Shown here: piece by piece, positions 14,690 to 18,064 of the stretch
Layout of the letters: each line of letters begins with the position of its first letter
How positions within the stretch are numbered: position 1 is the stretch's first letter
NCBI GenBank assembly: GCA_020056155.1
Contig: JAGVII010000051.1
Span: forward strand, 1-18,064
Source: Afipia sp.
Lineage (GTDB): Bacteria > Pseudomonadota > Alphaproteobacteria > Rhizobiales > Xanthobacteraceae
Direction: 5' to 3'
Length of the DNA: 18,064 bases
Position numbers and translations under genes: made by a program
Notes under the pieces: model-generated
The model's input: the letters and a program-made list of their open reading frames with translations, nothing else
Databases searched by the model: none
What the model was told of the DNA's origin: nothing

Positions 14690-15325
14690 TCAGTCAAAAA
14701 GCGCTCGCTGGATGAACTTGTTATAGGTCGCAAGAACATCCGGCGGCGGCTCCTGAACAACACCATTCGACTTCGCATACCTTTGCGCGAGATACACCCG
14801 CGACGCCATGACGATATACGCAACGGTCTCAAGCTCCTCGCGTTTAAATGCGCGGAGTTCGTCCCTTCCCTGGCTACGCTGGAAACTACGTACCAGACCA
14901 GATGTCATCAAATCAAAGTAGACCGCATGAGCCTTCGGTGCCATCACCTCTGATTCATTTAGTAAGCGGTGATACCATGGATGCTCGTCTAAGAACTCGA
15001 AGTAGGCACGCAGACGCTGCTCTTCGCGCGCCGCACCAACTACATCTCGATCAACCCTCTCCTGCACAAACGACATCAGTGTGTGCCCCATAGCGGGCAG
15101 CAACTGATCGAAGAACTCCTGACGCGACTTGAAATGCCGGTAAAACGTTCCCAGTGCGACCTTTGCGCGAGCGGTTATGCGCGCGATCGAAGCCCCTTCG
15201 TAACCGTAACGCCCGACGGTGCGAGCGCCAGCCTGTATGAGTTTGTTTCGCGTTTCCTCGGACCGTTCCTCACGCGTACGGCGAGGCTGTACTTTCCTGA
15301 CTCCGGATTTTCGCTTCAAACTCAT
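14690..15325 (-). CDS. TetR/AcrR-family transcriptional regulator
   Basis: This 211-residue TetR protein has a basic N-terminal arm (RKVQPRRTREERSEETRNKL). The helix-turn-helix follows at about residues 45-64: GASIARITARAKVALGTFYRHF. The C-terminal all-alpha ligand-binding domain is variable, as is usual. I chose ATG 15325 (MSLKRKSG). The frame is open to 15415 with another ATG at 15346, and neither has a strong ribosome-binding site. It is convergent with the epoxide hydrolase gene and is the only TetR gene near the two divergent catabolic operons. It is therefore the best candidate to repress the 11589-11666 promoter region. The ligand would probably be the substrate or a CoA ester. Confidence 0.87.
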   Translation of the reverse strand: MSLKRKSGVRKVQPRRTREERSEETRNKLIQAGARTVGRYGYEGASIARITARAKVALGTFYRHFKSRQEFFDQLLPAMGHTLMSFVQERVDRDVVGAAREEQRLRAYFEFLDEHPWYHRLLNESEVMAPKAHAVYFDLMTSGLVRSFQRSQGRDELRAFKREELETVAYIVMASRVYLAQRYAKSNGVVQEPPPDVLATYNKFIQRALFD

Positions 15326-15425
15326 GTCGCAATATTTCTGCTGCATGGCAACTAAGCCATAAAAGAAACGCCTTCGCGCTAAGCGGTATAGTCCGCAAAA
15401 TCGTCGATATTTCAAGGGCTTTTAT

Positions 15426-15803
15426 ATGTTCGCAATTGGCGACGACTATTGGATGACCACGCTAGTGCTTCGACAGCCATGTATCTCCGAAGTAGCCAAT
15501 AGCAAAAAACTGGTCGGGAGCCTCCTCTCGAACGAAAATTGCCGACGAACTGCGAACGCTCATCGAAGCTACGGCATGTCGTGGGGCGTCGGCGGTTTTC
15601 TCGTCAGCAACTTTCTGCAGCGGGTCGGCCCTGCGGAGACGAGGAAGCTGCAGGAGCGGGTCGCGGCCGAACTCAAGACCACTTTTGCAAGCCACTACAC
15701 GAAAGTCATCTCGCTGCAGGAGGCGCTTCAGCCCGACGTGCTGGCCGCTTACAACAAGCGGGCAACTGGGGAGAAATATCTGATAAATCCGAACAAAGCT
15801 TAG
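15426..15803 (+). CDS. Hypothetical; probable C-terminal remnant of an MDR-type (zinc-binding) dehydrogenase
   Basis: The open frame encodes 125 residues. From about residue 46 (base 15561) it reads HRSYGMSWGVGGFLVSNFLQ, then RVAAELKTTFASHYTKVISL, and ends NKRATGEKYLINPNKA. To my recognition this resembles the extreme C-terminus of a group of alphaproteobacterial medium-chain dehydrogenase/quinone oxidoreductase-like proteins. The first 45 residues do not match and no Rossmann domain is present, so the gene is probably a truncated remnant whose upstream part was replaced. The family call is from memory of pattern and is weak. No clear ribosome-binding site was seen at ATG 15426. Confidence 0.4.
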   Translation: MFAIGDDYWMTTLVLRQPCISEVANSKKLVGSLLSNENCRRTANAHRSYGMSWGVGGFLVSNFLQRVGPAETRKLQERVAAELKTTFASHYTKVISLQEALQPDVLAAYNKRATGEKYLINPNKA

Positions 15804-15815
15804 GCCGTATGATTT

Positions 15816-15850
15816 ATTCGCCGCTCTGGCCTATGGCCGGTGCGGCGAAT
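15816..15850. other. Strong hairpin, possible terminator or structured RNA
   Basis: ATTCGCCGC (15816-15824) pairs perfectly with GCGGCGAAT (15842-15850). Inside the 17-base loop a second pair, GGCC (15828-15831) and GGCC (15835-15838), can stack. It lies 12 bp after the stop of the 15426-15803 frame. There is no T-run, so factor-independent termination is uncertain. Confidence 0.4.
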
Positions 15851-16070
15851 GATCATCGATGTGGCTGCGACGCTGGCCTTTGGCCTCCCGGTCCGGCATC
15901 GCAAGACGTTACGGCTCTTGCGCTCGCTTGGCGATTTTAGCCAACCGCCGCGCCAGCGATCTGACTGAATGACCTACCGCGCAGTGGTTTTATTCTTTTG
16001 TCTCTCAGGCGAGTCTCCAGAAAACGGGAACTTCTCAATAGATAGCCGGAGACTTTCGGGAATTTTCGGA

Positions 16071-16110
16071 AGATAGTGGTTCGAATCCGGTCTCTGTGGA
16101 GACTCCGCAT
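16071..16110 (+). other. tRNA 3'-end-like sequence, possible attachment-site remnant
   Basis: GGTTCGAATCC (16078-16088) is a canonical T-loop sequence. Twenty or so bases later GGAGACTCCGCA resembles the acceptor end of a serine-type tRNA (CTCTCCGCCA in intact genes). A terminator follows directly, as after real tRNA genes. The T-stem does not pair well, the CCA is incomplete and I found no matching 5' part, so this is not a functional tRNA. Confidence 0.35.
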
Positions 16111-16115
16111 GCACG

Positions 16116-16140
16116 AAAGGCCCGCTATTGGCGGGTCTTT
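16116..16140 (+). terminator. Rho-independent-type terminator
   Basis: AAAGGCCCGC (16116-16125) pairs with GCGGGTCTTT (16131-16140) over ten positions, with one G-T wobble and a five-base loop TATTG. The A-run/T-run edges make it usable in both directions. It follows the tRNA-like segment by about 6 bases. Confidence 0.65.
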
Positions 16141-16219
16141 CTCAGGTTCAAGAAAGAAATTCTCCAAAATCGAGACTGGATGGCTGGCGACGTAGTGCTG
16201 ATCGCACCCGTCTCTGCTT

Positions 16220-16252
16220 GAATTCCCTGCTAACAGGGAATTTTACAGGGAA
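16220..16252 (+). repeat. Dispersed repeat copy B (AATTCCCTGCTAACAGGGAATTTTACAGGGAA)
   Basis: It contains a small inverted repeat (TTCCCTG at 16223-16229 against CAGGGAA at 16234-16240) followed by another CAGGGAA at 16246-16252. It matches copy A at 2331-2361 in the same orientation. Copy A has lost one G and the left arm of the palindrome, so this copy is the less decayed. Confidence 0.6.
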
Positions 16253-16341
16253 AAGCGCTGAAATTTGGCTTTAAGGGGCTGAGCCAGCAGCGAGTTATTG
16301 GCCAAAATGCCCTCCTTTTCGCGAATTCCCTACTCGATAAT

Positions 16342-16391
16342 CAGGGAAAAACTCTCGCTTATCAGGGAATGGATTGAACGGGATCAGGGAA
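16342..16391 (+). repeat. Three CAGGGAA motifs at 21-22 bp spacing
   Basis: CAGGGAA occurs at 16342-16348, 16363-16369 and 16385-16391, each preceded by AT or GAT. The starts are 21 and 22 bp apart, about two helical turns. A related AATTCCCTA lies just upstream at 16324-16332. Regular phasing suggests a protein-binding array or decayed recombination arm sites; the function is unknown. Confidence 0.5.
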
Positions 16392-16554
16392 TCTGGCCGT
16401 AAGAGTCACGGAATACTTCGGCGGCGATCCTTCCTCCAGCGCCGCAGTTTGCGCAGGCTGCGATCCATGCTCAGGCCGCATTAACCCATCAAGCAGCCGA
16501 CGAAAGGGAGAGCTGAGAGATAGTACCCTCGCCTCGCACTTTCACTCACTACGA

Positions 16555-16794
16555 CTAGCGCCGGCGACCGATGGCGACGCCGAGAACAAAAGCAACCAAC
16601 AGCGAGCCCAACGGCGCTTCGCGGGCAATATTACTGAGGATGCTGAGCGGCATGCCGGGCTTCTTCGCCCCGTCTAAGATGTCACTGAGCGACTTTACCA
16701 CGGCGGATAGCTTCTTGACGCCGAAGCGGTCGTCATTTTCAGCGGGATCCAGGCCTTCGTAAATGAACGGCTGCTCCGGAATATCGTCTGCCAT
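16555..16794 (-). CDS. Small membrane protein, hypothetical
   Basis: This 79-residue protein begins MADDIPEQPFIYEGLD. It has an acidic, soluble N-terminal half and ends with one hydrophobic segment, PLGSLLVAFVLGVAIGRRR, which is a small-residue-rich helix with a positively charged tail. It is thus a single-pass, probably C-tail-anchored inner-membrane protein. I chose ATG 16794 because GGAGAG lies just upstream and the longer frame overlaps the cold-shock gene. It lies downstream of the cold-shock gene on the same strand, but a terminator stands between them. I do not recognise a named family. Confidence 0.7.
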   Translation of the reverse strand: MADDIPEQPFIYEGLDPAENDDRFGVKKLSAVVKSLSDILDGAKKPGMPLSILSNIAREAPLGSLLVAFVLGVAIGRRR

Positions 16795-16822
16795 TTTTAC
16801 TCTCCGGGTTACAAAGACAAAA

Positions 16823-16847
16823 GACCACGCGTACAATCCGCGTGGCC
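16823..16847 (-). terminator. Rho-independent terminator after the cold-shock gene
   Basis: CCACGCG (16825-16831) and CGCGTGG (16839-16845) form a perfect 7-bp stem with a 7-base loop. On the minus strand the stem is followed by CTTTTGTCTTTG. It separates the cold-shock gene from the small membrane protein gene. It lies only about 30 bases upstream of the latter's start, so read-through would be needed for co-transcription. Confidence 0.7.
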
Positions 16848-16912
16848 TTTCCCGATCTACTGGATCGGTCCATTCGCATTCCGTAAATGCGCCAGACCTG
16901 ATTGGGTTCCCG

Positions 16913-17116
16913 TCAGCCCAACCGCAAACTCTCAGCTGATTCCTTGCCGCGGTTTGCGACGACTTCGTAGCTGACCTTGGCGCCCTCATTCAGGCTCGAT
17001 AGGCCGGCCTTTTCGACGGCCGAAATGTGAACGAACACGTCCTTGCCTCCCGCATCAGGCTGAATGAAGCCGAAGCCCTTCGTCGCGTTAAACCACTTCA
17101 CAGTTCCCATAGCCAC
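16913..17116 (-). CDS. cspA: Cold-shock domain protein (CspA family)
   Basis: This protein of about 67 residues is a single cold-shock (OB-fold) domain: [19 protein letters not shown], then [15 protein letters not shown]. It contains RNP1 (KGFGFI) and RNP2 (VFVHI), the aromatic nucleic-acid-binding surfaces. Such proteins act as RNA chaperones or antiterminators in the cytoplasm. I prefer GTG 17116 because GGAG lies 9 bases upstream; ATG 17110 two codons later is the conservative alternative. A terminator follows 66 bp downstream. Gene numbers within the csp family cannot be assigned, so the symbol is generic. Confidence 0.92.
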   Translation of the reverse strand: MAMGTVKWFNATKGFGFIQPDAGGKDVFVHISAVEKAGLSSLNEGAKVSYEVVANRGKESAESLRLG

Positions 17117-17237
17117 TTTTGAAATCTCCAAGAGTCAAAGAATGCGCACAGCAAGCCCGAAATATTCATCGATGACAATAGGAACGGCGGCGGAAGTTGC
17201 AGCTTCCCCTTGGCTCACATTTTTGGTATTACACTTT

Positions 17238-17615
17238 ATGGCAAAATCAGAAAAGATACTATCGAAGAAGAGGCGCGGGAGACCGGCGACAGGGCGCGAC
17301 CCTGTAACCGCGATTCGGCTTTCATCCGATCTAAGGGAAAAAGTTGATGCGTGGGCCGCCAAACAGAAGGACGCGCCGAGGCGATCAGAAGCCATTCGGC
17401 GTCTTGTCGAACACGGGCTTACCGCAAGGGTCCCTCCCCGACGCAGCAGCGACAAGCAGAAAGCCAGAGCAAAAGAGTTGGCCGGATCTGCGATCGACAA
17501 GCTGACCGAATTCGCGGCCAGTACCGATGATAAGTTGAGCCGCAAACGACGACTGATCAAGGGACCAGAGGAATTTCGGGAAGCGCGTGTCGATCGTCGC
17601 GAACGGAAGACCTAG
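17238..17615 (+). CDS. Ribbon-helix-helix domain protein with AT-hook-like N-terminus
   Basis: This 125-residue, highly basic protein has an AT-hook-like KKRRGRPATGRDP at residues 10-22. A ribbon-helix-helix (MetJ/Arc/CopG-type) motif follows: strand VTAIRLSSDLREKVDAW, then RRSEAIRRLVEHGL (quoted in pieces). The C-terminal half is charged and probably disordered or helical. Both elements bind DNA, so a small DNA-binding regulator or nucleoid-associated protein is likely. I chose ATG 17238 because the upstream in-frame stretch runs antisense across the cold-shock gene start. No strong ribosome-binding site is visible. It is divergent from the cold-shock gene, and its targets are unknown. Confidence 0.75.
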   Translation: MAKSEKILSKKRRGRPATGRDPVTAIRLSSDLREKVDAWAAKQKDAPRRSEAIRRLVEHGLTARVPPRRSSDKQKARAKELAGSAIDKLTEFAASTDDKLSRKRRLIKGPEEFREARVDRRERKT

Positions 17616-17641
17616 CCGCCCGCCGGCTCGGGTTTAGATTT

Positions 17642-17866
17642 ATGTGCTCAAGGTTAATCCTTAGGAAAACGGCCATCGATGACTCCATCAAAGAAGCAGA
17701 GACGTTGCTAGGCCAAGCCTCGTTGCGCGTTTGGGGCGACCTTCCACGAGATGCGCAGGAGATTCTATTCGAATCCGCGGTCGAAAATGCTGACCGCATG
17801 CGAAAGCTGCTAGCTGTGTTTTTGCGCGATCAGCATCCGACAACGTTTCATCCACTCAAGCCCTAG
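17642..17866 (+). CDS. Small hypothetical protein
   Basis: The frame encodes 74 residues: a basic start, then a mostly helical, charged body with LPRDAQEILFESAVENADRM (in part) and the end FLRDQHPTTFHPLKP. I recognise no domain, but the amphipathic pattern and absence of a better frame on either strand favour a real gene. It follows the ribbon-helix-helix gene by 26 bp and may be co-transcribed with it. The start codon is uncertain. Confidence 0.55.
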   Translation: MCSRLILRKTAIDDSIKEAETLLGQASLRVWGDLPRDAQEILFESAVENADRMRKLLAVFLRDQHPTTFHPLKP

Positions 17867-17895
17867 CGTCAATCTGCTTCAACCAAGAATACTTC

Positions 17896-18064
17896 ATGAC
17901 ATTTTTCCGTTCTCTCTTTGCACTTGCCTTCCTAATCATTTCTTCTCCCGCCTTGGCGACGGCTGAGCAATGCCGATCCATCGATGAGAGAAAGGACAGG
18001 CAGGCCTGTTACGATCGCCAGACAACAGCCGCAGAGACTGCTCGCAAGGCCACTGCTGAATCAA
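17896..18064 (+). CDS. Secreted small protein, 5' end only
   Basis: The frame runs off the right edge after 56 codons. It begins MTFFRSLFALAFLIISSPAL, a clear Sec signal peptide with likely cleavage after ALA near residue 21. It continues TAEQCRSIDERKDRQACYDR. The C-x(n)-ACYDR pattern is common in small periplasmic proteins of the Bradyrhizobium group, where the two cysteines may form a disulfide. No function can be given. Confidence 0.65.
   Translation, partial: MTFFRSLFALAFLIISSPALATAEQCRSIDERKDRQACYDRQTTAAETARKATAES

Larger units (their letters stand above)
15804..16554. other. Long non-coding stretch with hairpins, tRNA-like end and repeats
   Basis: About 750 bases hold no gene that I can support; short open frames on both strands lack recognisable domains. 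The contents are a strong hairpin at 15816-15850, a tRNA-3'-end-like segment near 16071-16110 followed by a terminator at 16116-16140, the repeat copy at 16220-16252, and three evenly spaced CAGGGAA motifs at 16342-16391. The last 160 bases show nothing I can name. Confidence 0.5.

Noticed and set aside
14690..15803. Shared PDVLA-YNK string near the ends of the TetR protein and the 15426-15803 frame
   Set aside because: The match is about eight residues, lies in opposite-strand genes of different families, and has no flanking similarity; chance is the simplest reading.
16008..16110. Complete tRNA or tRNA-like gene
   Set aside because: GAGTCTCCA and TGGAGACTC could pair as an acceptor-like stem, but no D-arm or anticodon arm can be drawn and the T-stem mispairs.
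16342..16391. Possible CRISPR array
   Set aside because: The repeated unit is only 7-10 bases with 14-15 base gaps, there are only three copies, and no cas genes are present.

Overview
The window looks like chromosome of an alphaproteobacterium of the Bradyrhizobium / Rhodopseudomonas / Afipia group. This rests on protein style (a BadH-like dehydrogenase, a CoxG/CoxM pair, many acyl-CoA enzymes), moderately high GC, and short recurrent CAGGGAA-type intergenic sequences that I recall from that group. The assignment is an inference; no rRNA or complete tRNA is present to settle it.

Layout. (1) 1-2209: the 5' end of a molybdenum-hydroxylase FAD subunit (CoxM-like, minus), a divergent membrane-anchored CoxG-like gene, and a regulator made of two fused HxlR domains. 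(2) 2210-3344: a scrambled junction holding a CAGGGAA repeat, the C-terminal stump of a nitrilase gene, a 50-bp tandem duplication and an IS3-type transposase scrap. (3) 3345-5366: a PheA/TfdB-type flavin monooxygenase divergent from a MarR regulator, with two perfect palindromes between or at their starts. (4) 5641-15325: the core catabolic block. The minus-strand operon, in transcription order, is acyl-CoA dehydrogenase, periplasmic ABC solute-binding protein, BadH-like SDR, acyl-CoA ligase and alpha-methylacyl-CoA racemase/CaiB family. Divergent from it runs a plus-strand operon of MDR oxidoreductase, enoyl-CoA hydratase-like crotonase and epoxide hydrolase. A convergent TetR gene closes the block. 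(5) 15426-16554: a probable remnant of an MDR-type dehydrogenase, hairpins, a tRNA-3'-end-like sequence with a terminator, and an array of CAGGGAA motifs. (6) 16555-18064: ordinary chromosomal genes (small membrane protein, cold-shock protein, ribbon-helix-helix protein, a small hypothetical and the start of a secreted protein).

How the genes may work together. The core block holds most of the steps to activate a carboxylic acid to its CoA thioester, epimerise an alpha-methyl branch, dehydrogenate, hydrate and oxidise it. An epoxide hydrolase and an enoyl/quinone-reductase-like MDR are added. No thiolase, permease or ABC ATPase is in the window. I infer a beta-oxidation-like route for a branched or alicyclic (perhaps terpenoid-derived) acid; the substrate cannot be read from sequence. 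The block from about 2.3 to 16.2 kb is bracketed by two similar repeat copies and decayed genes, which suggests an acquired catabolic island.
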